Of a DNA stretch of 64,000 bases, positions 33,867 through 42,789 are shown one piece after another (position 1 is the first letter of the stretch; each line of letters opens with the position of its first letter). The notes below the pieces were generated by a model, which worked only from the letters and a program-made list of their open reading frames with translations, did not search any database and was not told the DNA's origin. The DNA comes from CALJXB01 sp965225935 (GTDB lineage: Bacteria; Pseudomonadota; Alphaproteobacteria; Kiloniellales; JAKSDN01). Where the stretch lies: contig CBDDCC010000015.1 in NCBI GenBank assembly GCA_965225935.1, positions 62,001 to 126,000 of the forward strand. Direction: 5' to 3'. Position numbers and translations under genes: made by a program.

Positions 33867-35144
33867 CTACCGTGCCACCGCTCGCACCTTTCTCGGCGCC
33901 GCCCACCAGATCAGCGCGATCGAGAGCAGGCTGAAGCCGATCGCCAGCGCGAAGGGCAGGGCATAGGAGCCGGTCACGTCGAACAGATGTCCGGTCAGCC
34001 ACGGCCCCAGGGCCGCGCCGGAGTTGCCGACGATCGAGACCGTGCCGAATATCGCGCCGTAGTGGCGGCCCTGGAAGATCTCCGCCGGGATCGCCCCGAA
34101 CACCGAGACGAGCGCGTAGCCGATCAGCCCTTGGGCGGCGACCATGGCGTAGAGCAGAAGGGCGCTCGGCTGCCAGGCGAGCAGCAGCAGGAGCGCATAG
34201 GTCAGCGCGAAGCCGAGACAGCTTAGGGTCCAGACCCACTCCCGGCCGATCCGGTCCGAGAGATGGCCGAGCAGAGGCTGGCCCGCGACGGCCAGCAGGT
34301 TGACCAGGCCGAGCGCGTAGGCCGCCGTCTCGGCGGAGAAGCCCACGTCGATCAGATAGCGGGTCTGGTGCACCAGCACGGCATACCAGGCGAAGAGCGC
34401 CGAGAAGGCGCCGAAGCCGAAGAGCCAGAAGCGACCTGTTTTGAGCGCCCGGGAGAGTGTCCACTCGACCGCCGCCCAGTCCGGGTCGACCACCCGCAGG
34501 CTCGGCTTGCTGTCGGCCTTTCCGGCGCCATCGCCGTCGGGCTCGAGCCCCAGATCGCTCGGCCGGGCCCGCTGGAGCAGAAGGTTCAAGGGCACGAGCA
34601 CCAGCACCAGGAGCATCGCCAACGCCCAGCAGCCCCGGCGCCAGCCCTCCGCGTCGATGGTCGCCTGGAACCAGGGGAGAATGACGATCGCCCCGACGCC
34701 GACCCCGGAGAAGACGATGCCGATCGCGAGCCCCCGCCTGCGCGCGAACCAGTTGGGCAGGAAGACGAAGTGGCCGGTGTAGCTCAGCAGGGTGCTCGGG
34801 CCGACCACCAGGAGGCCAATCGTCAGGTAGTACTGCCAGGGCGCGGTGATCTTCGTGGTGAGCGCGAAGCCGAGGGCCATGAGGATGGCGCCAAGCGGAA
34901 TCAGAAGACGCGGTCCCAGGCGGTCCATGGCGGCGCCGATCAGCGGGGCGTAGAGCATGGCCGAGACCAGGCCGATGGAAAAGCCGGCCGCCGTCATGCC
35001 CCGGTCCCAGCCGAATTCGTCCAGGAGAGGCGGGAACAGGAGCGAGAAGGCGGTGCGGGCGTTGGTGGCGATGGCCACGGTCACGAAGGCGACCGCGACG
35101 ACGACCCAGCCGTAGAAGAAGGGCAGGCGGCGGGCGAAGCTCAT
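33867..35144 (-). CDS. major facilitator superfamily transporter (OFA/monocarboxylate-like)
   Basis: 425 residues from ATG 35144; an in-frame ATG at 35213 would add 23 residues without hydrophobic content, and neither start has a clear ribosome site. Twelve hydrophobic helices. The N-terminus PFFYGWVVVAVAFVTVAIAT, LLDEFGWDRGMTAAGFSIG and the loop MDRLGPR are typical of the monocarboxylate/oxalate-formate antiporter branch. An inner-membrane permease for an organic acid is likely. It lies just outside the IS remnant, in normal high-GC sequence. Confidence 0.85.
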   Translation of the reverse strand: MSFARRLPFFYGWVVVAVAFVTVAIATNARTAFSLLFPPLLDEFGWDRGMTAAGFSIGLVSAMLYAPLIGAAMDRLGPRLLIPLGAILMALGFALTTKITAPWQYYLTIGLLVVGPSTLLSYTGHFVFLPNWFARRRGLAIGIVFSGVGVGAIVILPWFQATIDAEGWRRGCWALAMLLVLVLVPLNLLLQRARPSDLGLEPDGDGAGKADSKPSLRVVDPDWAAVEWTLSRALKTGRFWLFGFGAFSALFAWYAVLVHQTRYLIDVGFSAETAAYALGLVNLLAVAGQPLLGHLSDRIGREWVWTLSCLGFALTYALLLLLAWQPSALLLYAMVAAQGLIGYALVSVFGAIPAEIFQGRHYGAIFGTVSIVGNSGAALGPWLTGHLFDVTGSYALPFALAIGFSLLSIALIWWAAPRKVRAVAR

Positions 35145-35322
35145 CGCCGGGCCGGCCCGCTGGGCGCACGGCGGTGCGTTCCCGAAGACAGCGACCTCAT
35201 GCCTTGCCCCCATTTCAGAAGCGGCGGTCGCAACCGGCCGCCGGTGCTATAGCTATCGCGTCGCTCGACGTGGGGCAATCGGGGGCCAAGCGAGCGCAAC
35301 CCAATACCCAGTCTGAATCTGT

Positions 35323-35513
35323 CTATGGCTCACTGAAAGTCGGTTGCTTGTTCTCTGGCAAGCCACTGGGCGGATCACTCGAATCGGCGAGTGCTTCGGA
35401 GAGGTCGGGGACGTTCGACGCACCGTTGAATAGCGCGCCCGAGATTACTGCGGCCTCGAGTACAGCGCCTCTGAAGTCCGAGTCCCTGAGGTCGTCGGGC
35501 TGAGGCCGCGGCC
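35323..35513 (-). pseudogene. pentapeptide-repeat protein fragment
   Basis: In one minus-strand frame, 35513 down to the TAG at 35323-35325, the translation contains DLRDSDFRGAVLEAAVISGA and LFNGA, at least four A(D/V)(L/F)xx pentapeptide repeats, then a hydrophilic tail. No start codon with a ribosome site is found; upstream the frame runs into the bdcA-like gene. It looks like the 3' remnant of a pentapeptide-repeat gene, or a frame that lost its start. The rest of the 383-base gap (35145-35322) shows nothing recognisable. Confidence 0.45.
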
Positions 35514-35527
35514 GCCCGTGTTCCTCA

Positions 35528-36241
35528 TCAGGCGCCGTAGCCGCCGTCGATGGTGTGGAGCGCGCCGGTGACGATGGCGGCCTCCTCGCCGGCCAGGTAG
35601 GCGACGAGGCCGGCGATCTCGGCCGGCGTGGCGTGGCGCTTGATGGCCATGAAGGAATGCATCGTCTCCTTCATCGGGCCGTCGGCGGGGTTCATGTCGG
35701 TGTCGACCGGTCCGGGCTGCACGGCGTTCACGGTGATCTCCCGCCCGCCGAGATCGCGGGCGAGGCCGCGCACCAGGCCCTGGACCGCGGATTTGGTCAT
35801 GGCGTAGGCGGTGCCGCCGGGGAAGGGGATGCGGTCGCCGTTGACCGAGCCGATGATGATGATGCGCCCGCCCCGCTTCATGTCCCGCGCGCCCTCGACG
35901 GCGGCGTGATAGGGCCCGCGCACGTTCACGTCGATCATGTGGTCGACCTTCGCCGGGTCCAGCTCCAGGGGATCTCCCGTCACCGCCACGCCGGCGTTGA
36001 TCACCAGGATGTCGAGGGGCCCCGTCTCGCCGATGATGCGGGCGACCGCCGCGCGGTCGGCGCTGTCGGCCTGGAGGGCCCGCGCCCCGCTGACCTCGGC
36101 GAGGGCGTCGGCGACCTCGGCGGAGCGGGCGTAGGTGAAGCTCGTCTTCGCGCCGTCTCCGGCGAGGCGCTCGACGATGGCGGCGCCGATGCCGCGGCTG
36201 CCCCCGAGGACGAGGGCGGTCTTTCCGGTCAGGCTGGACAT
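35528..36241 (-). CDS. bdcA: SDR oxidoreductase of the BdcA type
   Basis: 237 residues. The match to E. coli BdcA is continuous: LTGKTALVLGGSRGIGAAIV at the N-terminus, LDILVINAGVAVTGDPLELD, GRIIIIGSVNGDR, AYAMTKSAVQGLVRGLARDL and MAIKRHATPAEIAGLVAYLA. BdcA binds cyclic-di-GMP and promotes biofilm dispersal, besides having an NADPH-dehydrogenase fold. Catalytic Ser, Tyr and Lys are kept (GSVN, YAMTK), so an enzymatic role is equally possible. Single gene. Confidence 0.82.
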   Translation of the reverse strand: MSSLTGKTALVLGGSRGIGAAIVERLAGDGAKTSFTYARSAEVADALAEVSGARALQADSADRAAVARIIGETGPLDILVINAGVAVTGDPLELDPAKVDHMIDVNVRGPYHAAVEGARDMKRGGRIIIIGSVNGDRIPFPGGTAYAMTKSAVQGLVRGLARDLGGREITVNAVQPGPVDTDMNPADGPMKETMHSFMAIKRHATPAEIAGLVAYLAGEEAAIVTGALHTIDGGYGA

Positions 36242-36532
36242 GGGCGGACTCCTTGGCTGATTCGGGTTGGGTGCCGGCGGGCGGCACGGCTGCATGAGAT
36301 CTGGTGCGGCGGGCGGGCCAATGGAAGGGGCATTGAGGCGGTACCTCTCGCCGGCCTATGCTTCGGCCATGTGCCGAACCGTCGATAAGGAGCTGCAGGC
36401 CGAGGGTTGGCGTGCCTTCCTCGAACTGCTGGCGGGGCTGATGCCCCGTCCGTCTGGGGACCGCGAAGACCCTCCGCGGGACGCGCGCGAGATCCCGGTT
36501 CCGGCGCCCGGTAGGATCCGGCCCGGCCGCGC
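36242..36532. other. gap between bdcA-like gene and gspK
   Basis: Contains one small plus-strand frame, 36369-36536 (55 codons, MCRTVDKELQAEGWRAFLEL then a Pro/Arg-rich tail), whose stop overlaps the gspK stop. It has no clear ribosome site; I regard it as possible but unproven. Confidence 0.3.
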
Positions 36533-37498
36533 CTAGTCCTCCGCCGACGTCTCCAAGGGAAAGAGGCTGCGCCGGCCCTGGCGCCAGTCGAAGGTCAGGA
36601 AGGGCTCGTCCGGACTGCCGGTCAGGCGCACGACGGCGTCGCGGGCGAAGACGGCGCCACCCGCCGTGCGGCCCTCGGCGTGCACGAAATAGAGGTCGAG
36701 GCTCGAGCGCAGCCCCTCCGGGGGCGATCCGCCTTCGCCGGTCAGAAAATCGGCGACAAGACCTTCGGAGTCCTCTGCCTCTTCCTCGCCGGCCTCGCCC
36801 TCTTCCAGGCCTTCCTCCAGGCGCAGGAGCGTCGCTGTTACCAAATCGGGCGCCGCCTCCGGGTCGGGGAAGCGCTGGCGGGTGTGGACGGTGAGGGCGG
36901 GCGCGACGCGGTCGTAGAGCGGGGCGGTCATGCCGAGGACCTGGCGCAATTCGGCGAGTTCCTCGAAGGGGGCGTCCTTGGCGCCGTATGCGCGCCCGGC
37001 CGCGGCATAGTCGTCGTCCTCGGCCCCGTTCAGGGCCCGCAGGCTGTCCGGGTCGCGGAAGTCGAGGACCGCGTCGACCAGGGCGGCGCTTTCTCTCCGT
37101 CCCAGGTCGGCGGCCTGAAAGAGGAACAGCAGCAGTTCCCGCGGCGCCCCGTTCAGGTCGATCTTGCCGGCCTCGTCGGCGATCACGACCCGGACCTCCC
37201 CCTCGCCGAGGCTCAGGCTGTGGACCTGGCCGTCGAGCCACCAGCCGCCGTCGGGCACGGGCAGGCTGAGCTTGGCGGCCGCCCAGTGGACGCCCGCGTC
37301 GGCCAGGGCCTCCGCCTCTGCCTGGCCCGCCAGGTTGCGGGCCAGCGTCAGGTCGGTCCGCGTGGTGCGGGTGAAGGAGGCCGCCATGACCGCCAGCAGC
37401 GTCAGCACCCAGAGCACCGAGAGCAGCGCCAGCCCCCGGCGCCAGGTTCGCCCGCGGCCCTTCACGCCCGCGCCGCCTCTGGGGTAGTGTCCGCCCAT
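36533..37498 (-). CDS. gspK: type II secretion minor pseudopilin GspK
   Basis: 321 residues from ATG 37498; a GTG at 37465 would give a more normal 11-residue leader. The prepilin N-terminus RRGLALLSVLWVLTLLAVMA lacks the usual Glu5, as is normal for GspK, the pseudopilus tip. The globular domain has the GspK features GKIDLNGAPRELLLFLF, LVDAVLDFRDPDS and ELRQVLGMT. It is the only gsp gene on the minus strand, divergent from gspO by 83 bases. Acidic insert EEGEAGEEEAEDSEG near 240. Confidence 0.9.
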   Translation of the reverse strand: MGGHYPRGGAGVKGRGRTWRRGLALLSVLWVLTLLAVMAASFTRTTRTDLTLARNLAGQAEAEALADAGVHWAAAKLSLPVPDGGWWLDGQVHSLSLGEGEVRVVIADEAGKIDLNGAPRELLLFLFQAADLGRRESAALVDAVLDFRDPDSLRALNGAEDDDYAAAGRAYGAKDAPFEELAELRQVLGMTAPLYDRVAPALTVHTRQRFPDPEAAPDLVTATLLRLEEGLEEGEAGEEEAEDSEGLVADFLTGEGGSPPEGLRSSLDLYFVHAEGRTAGGAVFARDAVVRLTGSPDEPFLTFDWRQGRRSLFPLETSAED

Positions 37499-37581
37499 GG
37501 TCGCCCGACCCTAGCCCTCGCCGCGGCCACTGTCATCCGCCCGCAGAGGCGCGCAACCGCTCCGCAAGACCGCCCGGACCC

Positions 37582-38352
37582 ATGGCCGACTGGCTGCGCC
37601 CCGATCTCCTGTTCCTGCTGCTGGCCGCGCCCTGCGTCGGCAGCTTCCTGGGCGTCCTGGTCGTGCGCTTGCCCGCCGGCCAGCCCCTGGTGCTGGCCCG
37701 CTCGGCCTGCCCCCACTGCGGCGTGACCTTGAAGGCGCGCGACCTGGTGCCTTTGGTGAGCTGGCTCGCCAACCACGGTCGCTGCCGGGCCTGCAGCGCG
37801 CGGCTCGGGATCTTCTATCCCCTGGTCGAGCTGCTCGCCCTGGCGCTCGCCCTCTGGGCCTACATGGTGGTGCCCGGCTGGCCGCTCTGGGTCACCTGCC
37901 TGCTGGGCTGGACCCTGCTGGCCCTCGCCCTTATCGACGCACGCCATCTGGAGCTGCCCGACCTGCTCACGCTGCCCCTGATCCCGGCCGGCCTGCTGAT
38001 GGCCTGGCTGCTCGCGCCCGAGGCGGTCCTGGCGCACGTCATCGGCGCCGCCGCCGGTTTCCTCTTCCTCGCCGGCCTGGCGCTCGCCTACCGCCGCCTG
38101 CGCGGACGCGAGGGCCTCGGCCTGGGCGACGCCAAGCTGCTGGCCGCGGCCGGGGCCTGGCTGGGCTGGCAGGGCCTGCCGAGCGTGATCCTGATCGCCG
38201 CCGCCTCCGGTCTGGCGGGGGCCCTGGTGCAGGCCCGACTGGGGCGCGGCGAGAGCGGCGGCCTGGACGCCGGCCGGCCGCTTCCCTTCGGCCCCTATCT
38301 GGCGGCCGGCTTCTGGCTGGTCTGGCTCTACGGGCCGCTGATGCTGGGCTGA
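37582..38352 (+). CDS. gspO: prepilin peptidase/N-methyltransferase GspO
   Basis: 256 residues, multi-pass membrane protein. The zinc-binding cytoplasmic loop has C43-x2-C46 (CPHC) and C68-x2-C71 (CRAC). The two catalytic aspartates are in ALALIDARHLELPD and GLGLGDAKLL. It cleaves the leader peptides of GspG-K and N-methylates the new N-terminus. The first plus-strand gene of the T2SS locus. Confidence 0.93.
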   Translation: MADWLRPDLLFLLLAAPCVGSFLGVLVVRLPAGQPLVLARSACPHCGVTLKARDLVPLVSWLANHGRCRACSARLGIFYPLVELLALALALWAYMVVPGWPLWVTCLLGWTLLALALIDARHLELPDLLTLPLIPAGLLMAWLLAPEAVLAHVIGAAAGFLFLAGLALAYRRLRGREGLGLGDAKLLAAAGAWLGWQGLPSVILIAAASGLAGALVQARLGRGESGGLDAGRPLPFGPYLAAGFWLVWLYGPLMLG

Positions 38353-38472
38353 GAGGCGCGCTGCCGCCGCCGCCCGGAGGCTGGGCCCGGGAACAAGGAC
38401 GGGCGGGGCGCGGCGAGAGCGGTTATAATGGGCTCTACAGTAGGTAGCAGTAGTATCAGAAGAGGGTCTTTC

Positions 38473-40203
38473 GTGAGCGCCGAGAACAGGAACCCCTGGG
38501 TCGAGGACATGGCGTCCTTCGAGAACGCGCTCTGCGAGCGGCTGGTCGACCAGGGCAAGATCGACCGGGCCGGGCTCGAGCGGGCCAAGCGGGTGCGCGG
38601 CGACAGGGGCGAGCCCCTGCACAGCCTGTTCCCCAAGCTGGGGCTGGTCTCCGAGCGGGACATGGCGCTGGCGCTCGCCGAGCACATGAAGCTGCCTCTG
38701 GTGGCCTCCGAGGACCTGCCGGAGCTGCCCCTGCTCGAGGACAAGCTGAGCCCGCGCTTCCTGCGCGAGCACCACGTTCTGCCGCTTGCCGAGGAGGAGG
38801 AAGGCCTGGTCCTCGCCATGTCGGACCCGCTCAACAGCTACGCGGCCGACGCCATGCGGCTCATCTCCGGCCGCAACGTCCTGCCGCGGGTGGCCGAGCC
38901 GGCGCTGGTGGAAACGGCCATCGAGCGGCTCTATGGCGCCGGACGCGACAATCTGGAGACCCTGGTGGCGGACGGCGAGGAGCCGGGCGACGAGGGCCTC
39001 GAGCTGGACGTGGAACGGCTGAAGGACCTGGCGAGCGAGGCGCCGGTCATCCGCATGGTCAGCCGCCTCATCACCAACGCGGTCCAGCGGCGCGCCTCCG
39101 ACATCCACATCGAGGCCCTCGAGCACGGGCTCCGCGTGCGCTACCGCATCGACGGCGTGCTGCAGGAGGTGGAGCCGCCGCCGTCTCGCTTCCGTGCGGC
39201 CACCGTCTCGCGCATCAAGATCATGGCCAAGCTGAACATCGCCGAGCGCCGGCTGCCCCAGGACGGGCGCATCAAGCTGGCGGTGCGCGGCACGCCTATC
39301 GACCTGCGCGTCTCGACCATTCCCACCATGTACGGCGAGGGCGTGGTCATGCGCGTGCTCGACCGTCAGGGCGTCGAGCTCGACTTCGCCAAGCTGGGCA
39401 TCACCGGCGACAACCACCGGCGCTTCCAGGAGTGCCTGGAGCGGCCGAACGGGGTCTTCCTGGTGACCGGCCCGACCGGCAGCGGCAAGACGACCAGCCT
39501 CTACGCGGCGCTCACCCGGCTGAACAGCCCGGACAAGAAGATCCTCACCGTCGAGGATCCCATCGAATACCACCTGGAGGGCATCAACCAGATCCAGGTG
39601 CAGCCGGCGATCGGGCTCAGCTTCGCCCACGTCCTGCGCTCGATCCTGCGCCAGGATCCCGACATCATCATGATCGGCGAGATCCGCGACCTGGAGACGG
39701 CGCGCATCGCCATCCAGGCGGCGCTGACCGGGCACCTGGTGCTCTCGACCCTGCACACCAACGACGCGCCGAGCGCGGTCACGCGCCTCTTGGACATGGG
39801 CGTCGAGGACTACCTGCTGACCTCGACCCTGACGGGCGTCGCGGCGCAGCGCCTGGTGCGCACCCTCTGCCGGCACTGCCGCGCGGCCGAGCCGGCGTTG
39901 CCGGAACTGGTGGAGCAGCTCGGGCTCGACCGCTACAGCGACGCCTCCGAGATCCTGCATTACCGGGCCGTCGGTTGCGAGCAGTGCAACGGCAGCGGCT
40001 ACTTCGGCCGCTCCGGGCTGGTGGAGACGCTCCTGATCAGCGATCCGATCCGGCGGCTGATCCTGCGCCGGGCCGAGGCCAGCGAGCTCCTCAGGGCGGC
40101 TGTCGAGGACGGCATGCGCACCATGTACGACGACGGCATGGCGAAGGCGCTCGCCGGCGAGACGACCATTGGCGAGGTGCTGCGCGTGACCCGCGACGTC
40201 TAG
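38473..40203 (+). CDS. gspE: type II secretion ATPase GspE
   Basis: 576 residues from the GTG at 38473 (AGAGGG six bases ahead); an ATG at 38428 would add 15 residues. The N-terminal N1E/MshEN domain precedes the ATPase core: Walker A TGPTGSGKTTSLY, Asp box, Walker B DPDIIMIGEIRD and His box GHLVLSTLHTND. The zinc-binding domain has CRHC and CEQC. It drives pseudopilus assembly from the cytoplasmic face. gspF begins 15 bases after its stop. Confidence 0.95.
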   Translation: MSAENRNPWVEDMASFENALCERLVDQGKIDRAGLERAKRVRGDRGEPLHSLFPKLGLVSERDMALALAEHMKLPLVASEDLPELPLLEDKLSPRFLREHHVLPLAEEEEGLVLAMSDPLNSYAADAMRLISGRNVLPRVAEPALVETAIERLYGAGRDNLETLVADGEEPGDEGLELDVERLKDLASEAPVIRMVSRLITNAVQRRASDIHIEALEHGLRVRYRIDGVLQEVEPPPSRFRAATVSRIKIMAKLNIAERRLPQDGRIKLAVRGTPIDLRVSTIPTMYGEGVVMRVLDRQGVELDFAKLGITGDNHRRFQECLERPNGVFLVTGPTGSGKTTSLYAALTRLNSPDKKILTVEDPIEYHLEGINQIQVQPAIGLSFAHVLRSILRQDPDIIMIGEIRDLETARIAIQAALTGHLVLSTLHTNDAPSAVTRLLDMGVEDYLLTSTLTGVAAQRLVRTLCRHCRAAEPALPELVEQLGLDRYSDASEILHYRAVGCEQCNGSGYFGRSGLVETLLISDPIRRLILRRAEASELLRAAVEDGMRTMYDDGMAKALAGETTIGEVLRVTRDV

Positions 40204-40218
40204 GCGGCCAACTGAGCA

Positions 40219-41439
40219 ATGCCGCGCTTCAGCTACAAGGCCGCGACCGCCAGCGGCGAGGTGATCCAGGGCGAGCTGGACGCGGCCAGCCGCGAGGCGG
40301 CCATCGACCGCTTGCGCGGCCAGGGGCACATCCCGATCCGCGCTGTCGAGCGCCGGGGCGGCTTCGCCTCCGGTTTCACCCTGGGCGGGGGCTCGCGGCG
40401 CGGCCGGGTCGGCGAGAAGGACGTGACGGTGCTGACCCGCGAGCTGGCGACCCTGCTGGGCGCGGGACTGCCGCTCGACCGGGCCCTCTCCATCCTGCGC
40501 GAGCTCGCCCCCTCGGCACCGAGCCGCAGCCTGATCGAGCGGATCCAGGAGGGGGTGCGGGGCGGCGCCACCCTGGGCGACGCCCTGGAGATGCAGGGCG
40601 GCGCCTTCCCCGGCTACTACGTGGGCATGGTCCGGGCCGGCGAGGCGGGCGGCAACCTGGAAGGGGTCCTTTCGGCGCTCGCCGACAGCCTGGAGCGCGC
40701 CCAGGACCTGCGGGACAGCCTGAGCGGCGCGCTCGCCTATCCCATCCTGGTTCTGATCATGGCGGTGCTCTCGCTGGTCGTGCTGATGACCGCCGTCATC
40801 CCGGAGTTCCGGCCGCTCTTCGAGAGCTCCGGGGCGGAGTTGCCGCTCCTGACCCAGCTCGTCATCGCCAGCTCGGAGTTCGTCGGCCGGTTCTGGTGGG
40901 TCTTCCTGCTGCTGGTGCTGGCCGGATTGATCGCCCTCAGGCAGAACAACCGCAGCCCGGCCGGACGGCTCCGCTGGGACCGCTGGCTGCTGAAGCGCCG
41001 GCTGATCGGCGATCTGCTCCTGAAGGTCGAGGTGGCGCGCCTGGCCCGGACCCTGGGCACGCTCACCCGTAACGGCGTCAGCTTGTTGAACGCGGTCGCT
41101 ATGACCGCCGGAACGGTGGAGAACCGGGCGGTCGCAGAGGCCCTCAACGAGGTGCGCCTGCGGCTCGCCAAGGGCGAGGGGCTGGCGCGGCCCATGGCGG
41201 AGACGGAGATCTTCCCGCCGCTCGCGGTCCAGCTGATCCAGGTGGGCGAGGAGAGCGGCGCGCTCGACGAGATGCTGGTACGGGTCGCCGACATCTACGA
41301 GGGCGAGGTGCGGAAGTCGCTGCAGCGCATGCTGTCGCTGCTCGCGCCGATCATCACCATAGGCCTCGGCATCCTCATCGCCGTCATAATCGGGTCCATG
41401 GTCTCTGCTATTTTGAGCGCCTACGACCTGCCCATCTAG
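40219..41439 (+). CDS. gspF: type II secretion inner-membrane platform protein GspF
   Basis: 406 residues. N-terminal FSYKAATASGEVIQGELDAA is a standard GspF/PilC opening. Two homologous cytoplasmic T2SSF domains (about 70-190 and 275-395) are separated by transmembrane helices near 175, 228 and 385; LGAGLPLDRALSIL and RNGVSLLNAVAMTAG are the paired signatures. It couples GspE to pseudopilin assembly. Confidence 0.95.
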   Translation: MPRFSYKAATASGEVIQGELDAASREAAIDRLRGQGHIPIRAVERRGGFASGFTLGGGSRRGRVGEKDVTVLTRELATLLGAGLPLDRALSILRELAPSAPSRSLIERIQEGVRGGATLGDALEMQGGAFPGYYVGMVRAGEAGGNLEGVLSALADSLERAQDLRDSLSGALAYPILVLIMAVLSLVVLMTAVIPEFRPLFESSGAELPLLTQLVIASSEFVGRFWWVFLLLVLAGLIALRQNNRSPAGRLRWDRWLLKRRLIGDLLLKVEVARLARTLGTLTRNGVSLLNAVAMTAGTVENRAVAEALNEVRLRLAKGEGLARPMAETEIFPPLAVQLIQVGEESGALDEMLVRVADIYEGEVRKSLQRMLSLLAPIITIGLGILIAVIIGSMVSAILSAYDLPI

Positions 41440-41481
41440 TATGGTAGAGAGGTCTCAGCATCAGGCGAGTCGAGTGCCGTT

Positions 41482-41955
41482 GTGATCGTTGCAATCTGCA
41501 AAACCGAAGGATCGGGGACGAGCCTGCGCCGCAGGCGTCCGGGCCGCCGGGGCCAGGAGGGCTTCACCCTGGTGGAGCTCCTGGTGGTCCTGGTCATCCT
41601 GGGCCTCATCGCCGCCTTCGCGGCGCCCCAGGTGATCAAGTACCTGGGCAGCGCCAAGACCGACGCCGCCGCCATCGAGATCAGCCGCCTCTCCGGGATC
41701 CTCGACCTCTACCGCCTGGAGGTGGGGCGCTACCCGACGAGCGAGGAGGGACTGGAGGCGCTTTTGGAGCAGCCCGCCGGCGTTGAGCGCTGGAACGGGC
41801 CCTACATCAAGAAGGCCGAGTCCCTGGTCGACCCCTGGGGCAATCCCTACCAGTACGTCTCGCCGGGCGAGCACGGCGATTTCGATCTCTTCACGTCGGG
41901 CGCCGACGGCGAGCCGGGCGGCGAGGGCGAGGACCGCGACATCACGAGCTGGTAA
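41482..41955 (+). CDS. gspG: major pseudopilin GspG
   Basis: 157 residues from a GTG start. Leader followed by the prepilin site QEG|FTLVELLVVLVILGLIAA with Glu5. The C-terminal calcium-binding loop region DPWGNPYQYVSPGEHGDFDL and FTSGADGEPGGEGEDRDI is typical of GspG. It polymerises into the pseudopilus. The leader is unusually long (about 25 residues) if the GTG is right. gspH starts 2 bases after its stop. Confidence 0.95.
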   Translation: MIVAICKTEGSGTSLRRRRPGRRGQEGFTLVELLVVLVILGLIAAFAAPQVIKYLGSAKTDAAAIEISRLSGILDLYRLEVGRYPTSEEGLEALLEQPAGVERWNGPYIKKAESLVDPWGNPYQYVSPGEHGDFDLFTSGADGEPGGEGEDRDITSW

Positions 41956-41957
41956 CA

Positions 41958-42401
41958 ATGGCCGGATTAGCCAGAGGCTTCACGCTCGTCGAGCTGCTGG
42001 TCGTCCTGCTTATCATGGGCCTGCTGCTGGTCGCCGTGCCCTTCGCCTTCGAGCGGGCGCGCGCCGGGCTATCGGTCCGCTCGGACGCCCAGCAGGTCGC
42101 GGCCGTCCTGCGCGAGGCGCGGGGCCTCGCCATCGGCGAGAACCGGGAGACGGCCGTTGTGGTCGACCTGGACCGGCGGTGGCTCGGACTCGAGGGCGCC
42201 AGCGAGGGCTTCGCGTTCTCGGAAGGCGTCGACGTCACTCTCCAGACGGCCGCCTCGGAGCGCATCGACGAGAACGCGGGCCGGATCCGCTTCTTCCCCA
42301 GCGGCGCCTCCACGGGCGGCCGCCTGATCCTCGACCGGCGGGGCAACAGCTACCGGGTCGAGGTGGACTGGCTGTTCGGCCGTGTCCAGATCGTCGAGTA
42401 G
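41958..42401 (+). CDS. gspH: minor pseudopilin GspH
   Basis: 147 residues. Prepilin site RGFTLVELLVVLLIMGLLLV near the N-terminus, then a GspH/FimT domain with VAAVLREARGLAIGENRETA. It joins the pseudopilus just below the tip complex. Its 3' end overlaps the gspI start by 20 bases. Confidence 0.9.
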   Translation: MAGLARGFTLVELLVVLLIMGLLLVAVPFAFERARAGLSVRSDAQQVAAVLREARGLAIGENRETAVVVDLDRRWLGLEGASEGFAFSEGVDVTLQTAASERIDENAGRIRFFPSGASTGGRLILDRRGNSYRVEVDWLFGRVQIVE

Positions 42402-42789
42402 CCGGCGGGCCGGCCGTTCCGGCGGCTTCACGCTGCTGGAGGTCCTGGTCGCCTTCGCCCTGCTGGCGGTCATGCTGGTCGCGCTGCTGCAGGCCTTCAC
42501 GCAAGGACTCGGCGTCCAGCACGCGGCGGAAGAACGCAGCACTGCAGTCCTTGTGGCGCGCTCCAAGCTGGCCGAGGTGGATCGTGTCCTGCCGCTCGAG
42601 GAGGGCGAAGAGAGCGGCGAGCTGGAGGACGGGCTCGCCTGGCGTCTGGTCGTCACCCCGCATGAGGACCCCGACGGGGAGGGCAGCGACGACGAGCTTC
42701 TGCGGCTCTACCAGGTGACCGTGACGGTCGAGCGCGACGGCCGGCCCCTGGCGGAGATCACTAGCCTGCGCCTGGGCGCCGAGCCGTGA
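42382..42789 (+). CDS. gspI: minor pseudopilin GspI
   Basis: 135 residues from a GTG start inside the end of gspH. Prepilin site SGGFTLLEVLVAFALLAVML with Glu5, then the short GspI domain (ARSKLAEVDRVLPLEEGE, GLAWRLVVTP). Nucleates the pseudopilus tip with GspJ and GspK. The stop overlaps the gspJ GTG. Confidence 0.9.
   Translation: MSRSSSSRRAGRSGGFTLLEVLVAFALLAVMLVALLQAFTQGLGVQHAAEERSTAVLVARSKLAEVDRVLPLEEGEESGELEDGLAWRLVVTPHEDPDGEGSDDELLRLYQVTVTVERDGRPLAEITSLRLGAEP

Noticed and set aside
38424..38429. TATAAT as a gspE promoter
   Set aside because: No -35 element at the right distance, and a ribosome site with GTG lies further downstream; unsupported as a promoter.
37462..40329. 955-codon minus-strand open frame across gspO and gspE
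   Set aside because: It is antisense to two clear T2SS genes, has a low-complexity Ala/Gln/Val/Asp/Arg-rich translation and no domain; a product of high GC content.
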